The position numbers and the translations under genes are program-made. From positions 68,350,322-68,414,321 of the forward strand of contig NW_026262593.1 of the NCBI RefSeq assembly GCF_021869535.1: a stretch of 64,000 nucleotides of DNA, read 5' to 3'. Under the pieces are notes generated by a model. That model was not told where the DNA came from and did no database searches. It was given only the letters and a program-made list of their open reading frames with translations. Positions 1-11,405 of the stretch are shown here, in pieces; the first letter of the stretch is position 1; each line of letters starts with the position of its first letter. The stretch comes from Mytilus californianus (Eukaryota > Mollusca > Bivalvia > Mytilida > Mytilidae).

Positions 1-82
1 CAAACTGCATTGGAATAAAAAATAGGGTGCGAAAGAACACAGGGGGCAAACGTGTGGGATGCGAATGTGTTTTGGAGCTAAC

Positions 83-590
83 GAACCTGATACCTTGAAT
101 ACCGAATGAGTTGAGAAACGTATATCCCATATGCAGGTGAAGTTAGTATATTGCTACTAAGGAGGGGGGAAATTGATAATTTCAAAATTAAAGTCGTCTC
201 GTTTGTCATAGATTCTGGTACTGAGATGACCACTTATGTCAAATTTCGTGGTATAAGTCTAAAAATGAGGCGGAGGAAGCCGTGTCTGTTCTTTCTTTAA
301 TTTCTAGTTCTGGAGGATATATTAATGGAACCCAATCAAAACAGTTTGGATTGTTAATGTAAAGAACATCACCAATATATCTGAATGGGAAATTCAATGA
401 TCTGGCTTTTTTTTATCTTCTTGGTTTTGACAAGTGTCTGAAGAAACCCCGACTCATATAAAAATAAGAATAGGTCGGCAAGGAGAGGCGCACAGATCGT
501 TCCCATAGGACTACTGACAATTTGTTGAAAAAGTCGACCTCCAAATTCAACAAATATGTTGTTAATGAGAAACTCCAACATACTGATCAC
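83..590 (-). pseudogene. Penelope-like retroelement RT fragment
   Basis: A broken reverse transcriptase fragment on the minus strand. The open part (590 to 369) reads a finger/palm segment containing PMGTICAPLLADLFLF, which fits the PMGTNCAPLLADLFL signature of Penelope-like element RTs. After a stop or frame change the reading resumes as FRYIGDVLYINN, where the catalytic YIDD is changed to YIGD, then IYPPELEIKERTDTASS and FLDLYHEI. A last piece near 83-115 reads SQLIRYS. Loss of the first catalytic aspartate together with several frame breaks means a dead copy. Both ends are missing, with no GIY-YIG endonuclease and no terminal repeats in view. The assignment rests on recognised family motifs; a search against Penelope RTs would settle it. 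Confidence 0.75.
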
Positions 591-1060
591 TTGTTTCTCT
601 GTGTATCATGTTTTACCTTTTTGTTCAATATTAAAAACATATGCCGTATGGCATCCCAAAGTAATAAATTTATAATGTATGCTACCATTTTTATATTGAC
701 AAGAATTGTGGATTATTCTTTAAGACGATTTTTCAATTTCACATGAATAAAAAACCCTAATAACATTTTCCAACACTGCAAAAATATATATCTGATGTTG
801 GTCATGAGTCTGATCTGAATGGTGCCTCATATTGAAGGCTTCATGAGCGACATATAATGTGTTGTCTCTGGCTTCATATAACTGCTTACCTTTGGTTGCA
901 ATAAGATGTAAACAAGAAAAAGTCATTAAAGCATTACTAATTGATTAATTGTTGTGTAACCTTCAACAATATCTATTTTATCCATGGTCTTATCTAGACT
1001 AATTTATACCAATATATAAAAATTAAAAAAAATTTGAAATGAGAATACATGGCATTTGAA
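591..1060. other. No gene seen
   Basis: AT-rich sequence. The short open frames here show no recognisable motif. The start may hold more decayed Penelope sequence. Nothing else is supported. Confidence 0.5.
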
Positions 1061-2455
1061 CTAGCCTTGGTAGCACAAGTACACAGTATCTGTCCCATCT
1101 ACTAATTCAGAACTAGCCTTGAAAGCACAAGTACAAAGTATCTGCCCCATCTACTAATTTAGAACTAGCCTTGGTAGCACAAGTACAAAGTATCTGTCCC
1201 ATCTACTAATTTAGAACTAGCCTTGGTAGCACAAGTATAAAGTATCTGCCCCATCTACTAATTCAGAACTAGTCTTGATAGCACAGGTACAAAGTATCTG
1301 CCCCATCTACTAATTCAGAACTAGCCTTGGTAGCACAAGTACAAAGTATCTGTCCCATCTACTAATTTAGAACTAGCCTTGGTAGCACAAGTACAAAGTA
1401 TCTGCCCCATCTACTAATTCAGAACTAGTCTTGATAGCACAAGTACAAAGTATCTGCCCCATCTACTAATTCAGAACTAGCCTTGGTAGCACAAGTACAA
1501 AGTATCTGTTCCATCTACTAATTTAGAACTAGCCTTGGTAGCACATGTACAAAGTATCTGCCCCATCTACTAATTCAAAACTAGCCTTGGTAGCACAAGT
1601 ACAAAGTATCTGCCCCATCTACTAATTTAGAACTAGCCTTGGTAGCACAAGTACAAAGTATCTGCCCCATCTTCTAATTCAGAACTTGCCTTGGTAGCAC
1701 AAGTACAAACTATCTGTCCCATCTACTAATTTAGAACTAGCCTTGAAAGCACAAGTACAAAGTTTCTGTCCCATCTACTAATTTAGAACAAGCCTTGAAA
1801 GCACAAGTACAAAGTATCTGTCCCATCTACTAATTCAGAACTAGCCTTGGTAGCACAAGTACAAACTATCTGCCCCATCTACTAATTTAGAACTAGCCTT
1901 GAAAACACAAGTACAAAGTATCTGTCCCATCTACTAATTCAGAACTAGCCTTGGTAGCACAAGTACAAAGTATCTGCTCCATCTACTAATTCAGAACTAG
2001 CCTTGGTAGCACAAGTACAAAGTATCTGCCCCGTCTACTAATTCAGAACTAGCCTTGGTAGCACAAGTACAAAGTATCTGTCCCATCTACTAATTTAGAA
2101 CTAGCCTTGGTAGCACAAGTACAAAGTATCTGCCCCATCTACTAATTTAGAACTAGCCTTGAAAGCACAAGTACAAAGTATCTGTCTCATCTACTAATTC
2201 AGAACTACCCTTGGTAGCACAAGTACAAAGTATCTGTCTCATCTACTAATTTAGAACTAGAATTGAAAGCACAAGTACAAACTATCTGTCCCATCTACTA
2301 ATTTAGAACTAGCCTTGAAAGCACAAGTACAAAGTATCTGTCCCATCTACTAATTCAGAACTAGCCTTGGTAGCACAAGTACAAAGTATCTGTCCTATCT
2401 TCTAATTCAGAACTAGCCTTGGTAGCACAAGTACAAAATATCTGTTTCAACTTCT
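1061..2455. repeat. 52-bp minisatellite, about 27 copies
   Basis: A head-to-tail array with a 52-bp unit containing CTAGCCTTGGTAGCACAAGT, then a run ending CCCATCTACTAATTCAGAA. Two main variants alternate irregularly: TTGGTAGC against TTGAAAGC, and AATTCAG against AATTTAG. This suggests local unequal exchange or conversion. The array has no spacers and no open frame through it. Confidence 0.95.
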
Positions 2456-2498
2456 AATTCACCTGCTATTTAGATCTTATTATAAACATTATATAAGT

Positions 2499-2630
2499 AA
2501 CACATAGCTGAGAGGGTGATAGAGCAGATTGTTACCCCGAGAAAACATTGTCAACTAAGGCGAAGCCAAGGTTGACAATGTCTTTTTGAGAGGTAACAAT
2601 CTGCTCTTTCACCCTCTCAGATATGTGTTA
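2499..2630. mobile_element. Hairpin MITE, about 130 bp
   Basis: A near-complete palindrome. The left arm starts ACACATAGCTGAGAGGGTGA and the right arm ends CACCCTCTCAGATATGTGT, with GAGCAGATTGTTACC mirrored by GGTAACAATCTGCTC inside and GACAATGTC copies near the centre. This is the form of a short non-autonomous foldback or MITE. No transposase family can be assigned. Confidence 0.75.
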
Positions 2631-2924
2631 TTTAATTTATTATACTGAATGTTCTGTTATAACTGTCCATTAAATTTCAAATTCAAAGTAATAGAGTATT
2701 TGCCATAGGATAGAGTCCTATTTAATAAAGCGCACACTTGATCAAGCGTCTCCATGAAGGGTAATAGAGTAAATTAACACCCTCGTATTAGCCAATCAAA
2801 ATATGGCATTTTGACGTGAAGTATAATAAATATATTTGACATATTGATAACATGTTCTAAAAATAAGTTAAAACTAAATGTGCTACTGAATGGCATTATT
2901 AAACATGATTTTATTATAATTATG

Positions 2925-3995
2925 TTATGGAACAGATGAATCAACCCTTTCACAACACTTTGAAGGTGGATTTCTCCAATTGTATATGTACGATTTTCTA
3001 ACTTGGAATTCATGACTACAAAGATGTCCTAATTTCTGCAAGTTATTATTATATTCTCGCATTAGCATTGATGGTATTTTATGTGTCACTAAATATGAGT
3101 TTTTACAACCTCTAGATTTATATTCAGTATCAAACCTGGGATCATGTACTCGATTTATATCTAATGGTCCAAGCCAAGCACCTAAGGATACATCCTCATT
3201 CTTAAAAGGTTTCAAAAGTTTTGAATTTGAAGACACATAATGTACAAGGTCACTTGATAAAACATATCCACCACCAAGAGCATATGGCAAATATCTGTCA
3301 CACAGAATCCACTCTTTCTCTTCCCACTTTCCCTTCTGTTTAGCCAGAGCTCTTCCATCGAAAAATCCCCAATAAAGCCTTTTGTCTGTTTTTTGTTTCA
3401 ATTCTCTCATTAAGGCATCTGTTCTAACAAAAGTGTCCTCATCGACTTTTAAAAGAAACTTTAAATTAACATTGTTATCAACCCATTGGAATGTTTCTTT
3501 TACTTTCAATGTTAGAGCATTAAAACTTTCATTGAAATTCAGCATCAGTAAATCTTTATGCAGCATGTGTTCCCTACTAACCGAATCTTTCTCTTCTCTA
3601 TTCAAATTCCCAATACCAACAACAAATCGAAGAACAATATCTTTTGGTAAATCTTTTCCCCATGTTTCTCTAATAACATCTCTTTCATGAGTATTTCTTG
3701 GCGATGACAATACACTAATGAATAAAAAACAAGAAAAGGATTTTCGTGGTGACAAGTTCCAGTATCCCTCATCCGTTAGGTCCTTATGCATTGCCGCATA
3801 TGTTTGGTCTTCACAAGGCATTTGACAAAATGACAAGAAAAAAAGGATGCTAAATGTAAAAAATATTCCTCCAATTAGTATAGTTGTTGCATGTTTATTG
3901 AGCTTTCTCTCCAAACTAGAAGAACTTCTCATCCTGGATAATATGAAGCTATGGACACAAAAGCTGCCAACTGAAGGTAAAGAACTCACAGACAC
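2925..3995 (-). CDS. B3GALT6: Beta-1,3-galactosyltransferase 6 (GT31), intronless
   Basis: An intact 356-residue frame for a Golgi type II membrane glycosyltransferase of family GT31. By homology it adds the second galactose (beta-1,3) to the xylose-galactose linker of heparan and chondroitin sulfate proteoglycans. Visible parts: a short cytoplasmic tail, a hydrophobic anchor at about residues 36-57, the GT31 motif RDVIRETW (105-112), a DxD metal site in KVDEDTFV (D185/D187), YALGGGYVLS (238-247), NEDVSLGAW (266-274), HDPRFDTEYKSRGC, and a C-terminal end NPPSKCCER that resembles vertebrate B3GALT6. Human B3GALT6 is also a single coding exon and slightly shorter (about 329 residues). A second Met at residue 22 keeps the anchor and could be the true start. 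The gene points away from NECAP, with about 5.4 kb between start codons. Confidence 0.93.
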   Translation of the reverse strand: MSVSSLPSVGSFCVHSFILSRMRSSSSLERKLNKHATTILIGGIFFTFSILFFLSFCQMPCEDQTYAAMHKDLTDEGYWNLSPRKSFSCFLFISVLSSPRNTHERDVIRETWGKDLPKDIVLRFVVGIGNLNREEKDSVSREHMLHKDLLMLNFNESFNALTLKVKETFQWVDNNVNLKFLLKVDEDTFVRTDALMRELKQKTDKRLYWGFFDGRALAKQKGKWEEKEWILCDRYLPYALGGGYVLSSDLVHYVSSNSKLLKPFKNEDVSLGAWLGPLDINRVHDPRFDTEYKSRGCKNSYLVTHKIPSMLMREYNNNLQKLGHLCSHEFQVRKSYIYNWRNPPSKCCERVDSSVP

Positions 3996-6640
3996 ATCTC
4001 AATGTTTACATGATAAACTAATCTGTCAAAGAGAAAAAACAAATAAAACATGGATAACTCTATATTTATGATAATCAAAGATTAATATAAGCATTCTAAT
4101 ATGATGGTATATTTTCACTTTTTAAAAATTCACAAAGAAACTATGGTAACCCGTAAGCTTAGGGCACTATAGGTTTTTCACAAACATTTCATATGTTAAC
4201 CACAGGTAAAGTTGGTTTGCACACTTTTCAGGTAAAGTTAATTCAAGTTTGTCATATATCCTAGTAGTTTACGACTTTCCCTGGTTTATTTCAGCCCATT
4301 TAACTCCACTCACCAGTAAAAAATATAAAGCCTACCGGTACCCACGATATAATCTATAATAAACCCTATTCTACCATAAATTATTTCTGAATCATACATA
4401 TTGAGAATTATAGTTATATATTATAACAAGGTTGTTAATTGCTCACATCTACTTCATTTGGTCTCTGATGGATAGTTGTCTTATTGGCAATCATACCACA
4501 TCTCCTTACTTTATAGAGTCCCAATGGTGAGGTAAATTGTAATTCTACAAAAAAAATCTTCAAAGTTTTATGAAGAAAAACAAAACAAAACATGACCATA
4601 AACTAGACTGAATCCTTGTTGAATCAAGTGCGCTTGTAAGGCACTAAAGGGTAAATATTGCTTTAATATATCAGTGGGAAGTAAAATTAAATATTACATT
4701 GTACAAAGCATTGGTTGTAGTTGGTTCAACTAAAGTTCTAGACAAAGGAAGATAACTCCAATTTTTAAAGATGACTTTAACTATGACATCATTGATATTT
4801 TTAGAACAGATACTAGATTCCTGCACCTTGCAAAAGTTATGTAACAAACTTGACAAGTATAACATCATCTTGTAACTTGAATATCTGAGCATATCTTTCA
4901 TTGATAAATTTCTGGATATGTTCATGGATAGGATGTATAGAATTTTATGATCAATGCACTATACCTTGAAAGATTTAGATATCAAGTCAGTACCATAGGG
5001 TTTTGATCGAATTTCATGCCATCTTTACCAAAAAAATCATAGAACAGTGGCAGCTATCTTTCACATAAAGTAAGAATTTCCTTGAATAAATCAAGATTCA
5101 ATTAGAGAATATTTATAAAAAAATAAAGGTCATGTCAATTAAGAACAATAACTGAAGATATTAAGGAGTAAACTAACAACTTTCATCAATTTATTTTCTT
5201 GATATGCTTGTAGACCTTGTCTTGCTGCATAGTTTTTCTCTCCATCTGTTAAATTTTCAAGATAATTGCCAAAGAAATGTTAAAGTTGATTAAAAGTTGA
5301 CTTTATGGGGGGAATATCTCCTATTAGTGTACATAAATTTTATTTTGCTGATCATCATTTCGTTTACAGTTTCTCTTCACATATTATAGTTTTTAGGAAA
5401 ATTTTGTACGTCTTGATGAGAAGATAATGGAGAAATAATTAATATACATTAATATCATATGAGTAATTATTTGCCCTACAATTAACTTAAATGTGGCAAT
5501 TTTTATAATTCCTTTCAACAGAATGTCCAGTTTTGCCAAATCTATACCAAAACATAATCTGACCATTTTAGAGGAACTTGTCATTTTTCTATTTTCACAA
5601 GATAATGAAATTTAAATATAATTATTTCCATATTTCATTAAAATTAAAATAATTAATCAAGGCTTAGAGAGATTTTTTGGAAACACTAATTACTGCAACA
5701 GACAAGTTTAATATAAGACATGTAAGACAATGATAATTCCTTTCTTCGTGATAATCTTTAGCAATACAAAACTTTCAATGCATTGTAAAATTATTTTTAA
5801 AACAGGGTATCATAAAGGCAAGATAGGTGAAATTGGTTTTACATGGATTATAAGGATTACAATAGATTGGAACTTTGTGATTAGGATCAATAAATCAAAA
5901 TATGTCCATGCAGATTTTGTTAATGTCTATTAGTGCAGAATTACACAAACAAATTTCTTATTTCAACAATGTAAATTATACTTCAGATATGAGCCAGTCA
6001 GTCTAAATTATTATAAATATTTTGATCGGTAGATATCCTTTTCTTTTTGTTATCATCATGCTGTTGTTCACTCATACTAAAAATTGATGAAGAAATGGCA
6101 AAATCAGTTCAACCTCTGATAATAAAAAACAAACATCTTGAAAACAAAAATAAAATTAAAATGATCATGTAATCTGATAGGGCGTGACCTGACATGTAGT
6201 TGCGTGATCAACTCAGAACTGAAACGACATGAAACCTTTTGTAATATATCAATATAAACAAATACGGGTCTGCATGTTCGCCTTAGTAGCTCTTCATCTT
6301 AATACCTATTCGCCATGTGTTCGTTCTCCCTGATTCTTATTTTACTTGTTGTTTTGTTACATGGAGGAAGATTCACATAGTGTATAAGATGCACTAATTA
6401 GAACAGTTATGCCATAAGACCATAAGATTGAGGATTGTTGTATAATAAAATTTGAGTATGTAAAAGTGTGAAGTGAATGGACCCAGGATGAAAAGGACCT
6501 GATACTAATATATACTGAATACACTATACGCACTTTAAGTTAAAGATGAACCTTAGGCTCATTTTTCCTGTTTCTAAGCCTTGGTCAATTCACTTGAGAC
6601 TATAAATAATCTGGGACTATTATACTAACGTAATATATTA
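3996..6640. other. Intergenic; old repeat scrap near 4.45 kb
   Basis: AT-rich intergenic DNA upstream of B3GALT6. A piece at about 4445-4512 is the reverse complement of the start of the repeat at 48152-49426 (shared GGTATGAxTGCCAATxAGACAAC). No other gene, RNA or clear promoter element was recognised; the B3GALT6 promoter should lie just above 3995. Confidence 0.55.
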
Positions 6641-6648
6641 GACCTAGC

Positions 6649-6700
6649 AAGGATTTGTGTAGTAAGACTACTATACAAATCCTTGGTCCTAGCAGAGACA
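6649..6700. repeat. Short perfect-arm hairpin
   Basis: CCTAGCAAGGATTTGT is mirrored by ACAAATCCTTGGTCCTAG around a short centre. It may be a tiny foldback or the end of the neighbouring TIR element. Confidence 0.5.
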
Positions 6701-6740
6701 TATAGATACACATCTGGGTAAATATGTCTCTGGTCCTAGG

Positions 6741-8886
6741 AATAATCAGGTCAGGAATAACCATTAATTGGTGGATTATACCTCAATTCAGGTATAATCC
6801 GACATATAATGAGATACACCAGTTGAGGTATAATGCAGTTTTTACCACAGAAATTTTTAAAGAAATATTCGAGCATCTTTTTGCATATACCATCTTGAGC
6901 TTTGATGAGTTCTCATTGGTGACACGTAATTGCTTAGAACTGAATTCCTGTGCTGCATTTTAAGAAAATGAATGTGGATTATACCTCAATTGAGGTATAA
7001 TCCACTAATTGATGGATACTGACAACTGGTTTCCTTAAGTCTGCATCATTTCAAACTATATGATTTGTTAGTCGAAATGGACAGGGACTACAGAACAAAA
7101 ATAAGATTTAATATATGAAAACTCAGAATTTATAAGTAGGAAAAGGAGGTTCATAAGATAAGATAAGATAAGAAAAATTTATTTTGATTCAGCAAAAGTC
7201 AAATATCAACACAAGCTCTAAGGAGCTTTTGACCAAATATAAAAACATATAGATAACATAAAAACAGTTTAAGATATAAAAAAAAAAGCATGTAATACAA
7301 AGTTGAAACTCACACATCGTATGCAATAAAAAATTTAACAGCAAATTTAGAATGAGTTAAAGTATGTTTTACCTAGATTCAAAAGTTAAAATTTAGATTA
7401 AAAATATGGTTAACTATTCAAATAAATAGATTACTTTTATAAAATCAAATAAAAAGTTTGGAACTATAATATATGCCTCAACATCTAGAAATTTCAAAGA
7501 ACAAAATATTTTTTAACATGTATTGATTACCCAATTTCTGGAAATATGTGTCAGTAACTAAAAATTTCAAATATATAAAAATACGTGAAGAAATACATCA
7601 ATACAAGTTAAAGCAACTAAAAGCAACACAAATAATAAACAGCTCAAGAGCAGAACAGTGACATTCCAAACCGTTCCAGGACTGAACAAGACTTTTAAAA
7701 TGTGAAAAACTAAAATGAAATGAAATGGTTTGGAAGGCTGTTCCATAAAGTTGCGTCAGCAAATTTGAAAGATTTTTTACCGTAACTGGTTGACTTTGAC
7801 TTTCCCAGAATATTTTCATATCTGAAAGAATACTTAGATTTTTTAATACTGACCAAATTCTGTAATCATACAGGAGCTATATTGTTTATAATCTTGAAAG
7901 TTTCTAGTGCCGTTGTTCTTATCCGTCTGATCTGCAAGGAGTAAGTCCTCATAGGAGCTGCCAATATCCTTGTATACAAAAGTAACGGAGTGCTCTTTCC
8001 TGCACCTTTTCTAGCTTATTTGATTTTTTCTCTGTGCAAAAGTGCCATGCCAAAAGGCAAAATTTAAATTACGAAGAATAAATGTAATGAAAAATAGTAA
8101 GTTTACTAAGTCTGTGCAAAACAGAGCCCAAACGTTTTAAAACATTTAGTTACTGTGAGGCCCTCCTGCAGATCAAGCTGATATGAACATTAAAATTTAA
8201 CTGATAGTCAATTTCAATGCCTAATAATTTAACTGTTTTTTTAACATGTAAGGTTCAAATTTTTTTCAAAGGTTTTTTGCCAACAGCCAAAACTTGAAAC
8301 TTGTCGGGATTTGCTTGCATTTTATTCACCCGGAACCACTGAATAAGTATTTTTGACTCAGATTCCCAAGTTGAAATGTATTATTAATAAATCAAAATCT
8401 GGAGTGCAGAAAGACAGAGTATTGTCATCTGCATAGTTATATAAACTATCATTTTTAACAAAAAGAAAAATATCATTTATAAAAACATTAAACAACAATG
8501 GGCCTAGTATAGAACCCTGTGGTACGCCTTTATGGATGTCAGCCCAACCACTCAGAACATTGTTGACTTTTATTTGTTGTGTACAATTTGATAAATAGGA
8601 CTTTAAAAGAGCAACTGAATGGGGGGATACACCATATGCTGATAATTTATCAAGCAAGATATTGTGAGGCAGGCAGTCAAAAGCCTTAGAAAGATCCATT
8701 AATACAGCTGCAATGTACTGGTTTTTATCAACTTTAAATGCAAAAAATTGCTCCAATGTCTCTTAAAATTTTTTTTGGAGAAAACTGCAGTATACCTCAA
8801 TTGGTGTATCTCATTATATGTCAAATGGTGGATTATACCTGAATTGAGGTATAATCCACCAATTAATGATTATTCCTGACTTGATA
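6741..8886. mobile_element. TIR element (MITE-like) split by a LINE
   Basis: About 100 bp at 6741-6843 is the reverse complement of 8790-8886. Shared stretches include the target-side part AATAATCATTAATTGGTGG-like, GGATTATACCTCAATT, ATATAATGAGATACACCA and CTGCAGT or TGCAGT at the inner ends. A further palindrome of the same kind, GGATTATACCTCAATTGAGG, lies at 6974-7006. Removing the LINE insertion leaves an element of roughly 540 bp. No transposase frame was seen. Confidence 0.7.
7155..8763 (-). pseudogene. 5'-truncated LINE (Jockey/CR1-like) with pentamer tail
   Basis: The minus strand carries the 3' half of a non-LTR retrotransposon. The open part (8756 to 8358) holds RT motifs [33 protein letters not shown] and the catalytic YADD. 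Beyond a break at about 8340 the frame continues as WFRxNKMQANPDKFQ and, near 7819-7598, a C-terminal segment with NLLTQLYGTAFQTI and NGLECHCSALE, a typical end for this LINE group. The 3' end is a (TTATC)n tail at about 7160-7190 (read on the minus strand). The 5' part, including the endonuclease, is missing, as expected from incomplete reverse transcription. It has frame breaks and is inactive. Confidence 0.8.
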
Positions 8887-9404
8887 ATATATCAGGATAC
8901 TTTTTCCATAATATATTTTTTGTTACAAAAACATAGTTGATCTTTTTTCCTTACTATCTTACATTCAAATGATGTGTTAGATAACGAGCAGTTTTGGTTA
9001 AATCTATCATTTCTCTGTCAATAAAAATACCACATTAATTTAATTACTCTGATATTTTTTGTCGATTAAGGCAACAGCTGTCAAATCTTGCAAAGTGAAA
9101 GTGAAACTTCATAGATTGTTTCCCCTTCATAAAATATAATTGACAACTAATGTATAGAATAAATTGTCTTAAAAAGTTGAGAATTTTTGCATGATAAGGG
9201 CAACCTACCATTAAATAATCTCAAACAAGTAGAAATAAAATATACATTAGCAAAATAAAGCTATCTCAAATCAACCAGAACGATACAGTGCATTATGAAT
9301 CACGCTACATTTATTCTAGACTAAACTAACAAAAAAATTATCTACATTTTCTATGAGGGGAGATAATTGATACGCAAATTGCCTCGTTCCAATTTCTGGC
9401 GAAA
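8887..9404 (+). promoter_or_regulatory. Presumed NECAP 5' region
   Basis: Sequence just upstream of the NECAP start codon. It is AT-rich, with no convincing TATA box or CpG island. The transcription start cannot be placed from the sequence; this entry only marks where the promoter and 5' UTR should lie. Confidence 0.35.
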
Positions 9405-9493
9405 ATGTCGACCGACTACGAAAGTATCTTGTGTGTTAAAAATGAAGTTATGGTGTTTAAAATACCTCCGAGGCAATCAAACAGAGGTTACAG
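9405..9493 (+). CDS. NECAP: NECAP exon 1 (start codon)
   Basis: First coding exon of a NECAP protein (adaptin-ear-binding coat-associated protein), which helps clathrin-coated vesicle formation through AP-2. The frame opens ATG TCG ACC and reads [18 protein letters not shown], then [11 protein letters not shown], matching the N-terminal start of the NECAP PHear domain. It ends with two bases of an arginine codon (AG) followed by a GT donor at 9494. Exon 2 supplies the third base (A) and continues the protein without a gap, which makes the call strong even though the exon is only 89 bp. The longest open frame here is in a different phase and is a shadow. Confidence 0.92.
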
Positions 9494-9774
9494 GTTCGAT
9501 ATTTGCAAATACGAAGAATATCTACATTACACTTCCATATTTTTTTTTAGATAAGTTCTAAAATATGATAGATGGGCGGATCACTAGACACTTAAAACCT
9601 GGTAGTGGTAACTAGTCCAAATAAATATGACACCTTGAAAGGCTATTTTAATTATTTATGTGACGGTTCCTACTTCTGGAAGGCGTCAGAAAAAAATAAA
9701 TAAAATAGTCTTTAAAGACGTCATAATTTAATTATTTGGAAAATTAAAATAGCCTTTCAAGATTTCATAATCAG
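9494..9774. other. Start of intron 1 with a small TIR element
   Basis: CCTTGAAAGGCTATTTTAAT at about 9632 is mirrored by ATTAAAATAGCCTTTCAAG near 9748, giving a MITE-like unit of about 140 bp. The outer sequence CTAGTCCAAATAA at 9613 is partly mirrored by TTATTTGGACTA at 11229, on the far side of the next element. Confidence 0.55.
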
Positions 9775-11222
9775 ATTCAGGTTGGAGAGGATCCTCATAA
9801 ATGGGTACTATCCTCATTAATGTGTATTATACCCCAAAACGGGTATCAATTTTAAGTGATACAAAATATAAACATTGGATTACAGTTGTTTTCTGTCATG
9901 GCGCAAACGTTCAGGTATTAAAACATATAAAAGGACAACATTTTGCCTTAAAGACACTATGACTGAAATATCATCAAGATAAAAGTGAGGCCATTATCTT
10001 TGTGTTCAGTTCTCATTGCAGTGATCGGGAAGGACGTGCGCCTTGCGCCAATTGCGCTTATCGACCAGAAATGGCGCATAGAGTGACAATTGTAAGCGCC
10101 CGCGTGGCGCATGATATTTTTCACTTCGTTTTGAAACGTTGAGATATCGTCAAATGGATTTCCGATAGTATTTCGTGCCGCCATGTGTGAGTACACAACT
10201 GTGTAGTGTTTACTCCAATGATAGGAGTACCTATATATTTTTGGGACGTCTCGGGTGTTTTCCTATGGTAATAATAGCAACATGCGGTATGACTGATTAC
10301 CCCAAAAACGTAATTAACCATCATTCATGATATAATTTTTTATAAACAACTTTAAATTTGTGAAAATTGGCTAGTAAAGGCGAGAATTCTTCTCTTATTA
10401 TAATCTTTTAAATAAGCTTACTATTATTTCGATTGAAAAACCCAAAAGCCTTTTTATGAATAGCATATTATTTGTCTCCATAAAAGGGGCTTAACTATCC
10501 TTGTCTTTTTTTTTTGGTCTTTGGCTCGTTTTGACATTTTGTAAACATGCCTTCTGCGAATTGTTGTTGTGTCTTATCAATTAACGTTGCTCTCTACTGT
10601 TATTCTTGTCATCGTGATGAAGTAATAATAATACAAGTGCAGAGGAAATGCCAGAAACTTCCTCTAATACGGAACGTCTGGAATAAGTATGGTATCGACG
10701 TAGACCCAAATTTAATGTAAAAAAAAACCATGAACATGAACAAGGGAACAGTACCAGTTTTAACATTGTAAATAAAGGTTATCGTAAATATTGCCCGGTT
10801 TGGAAGAAGTTATTGTATTTTCATTGAAATTGAAATTACAAAATCACAGGAACAATATTCATGATATTAATTAGAATCATACTTGTAAGTACAGTGAAAT
10901 ATACCCTTTTTTTATTTTTTGTTTTTATTGTAAACGAATGGCCCACTCATTTGACAACATGGCCCATTAATTCTAAAAATGGCCCATTGAATTTATTTTT
11001 GGGGGGTCCTGGGCCCATAGAGAAAAAATCCTTCCAGATCACTGCATTGGAACTATTGTCTTAAAGGAGAAAATGTTGCCATATATATAAATATTTGCGC
11101 CATGACAGCTATCATGATGAAATATATAAATTTTTTTTTTTCATCATTACAAATTTATGGCCGATTTTGGGTATATACCCATAAATGAGGATAGTACCCA
11201 TCTATGAGGATCCTCCCTGACC
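9775..11222. mobile_element. 1.45-kb element with about 50-bp TIRs
   Basis: The left end carries GAGGATCCTCATAAATGGGT, then ACTATCCTCATTAATG; the right end carries CATAAATGAGGATAGTACCC, then ATCTATGAGGATCCTC. These are inverted copies with few mismatches. The interior is less AT-rich than the surroundings and includes several short open frames (for example minus-strand 10324-10121), but none shows a transposase motif I recognise. Superfamily unknown. Confidence 0.7.
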
Positions 11223-11405
11223 TGATAATTATTTGGACTAACACTTATAGAGACAAAAGGATAATCCTTTACTAAGAACATGATTTACACTCATTCTACT
11301 TATACCTGTAGTAGAATATAGCTCTCAACCAATGAAATTGTAGGATTTGGTGTTTCTTAATTGTGAAGAATGAATGAAATTAAGTGCTCGGGGCTCTCAA
11401 TTTAA

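Noticed and set aside
1061-2455. Regular array that could be taken for a CRISPR
   Set aside because: The whole 52-bp unit repeats with no unique spacers, and the genome is animal. It is a minisatellite.
3382-3690. 102-residue plus-strand frame inside B3GALT6
   Set aside because: Antisense shadow of a conserved coding gene.
6724-6963. 79-residue plus-strand frame
   Set aside because: It starts inside the terminal inverted repeat of the 6741-8886 element and has no recognisable domain.
9367-9561. 64-residue open frame over NECAP exon 1
   Set aside because: The correct frame is another one, starting at 9405, which matches NECAP and ends at a splice donor.
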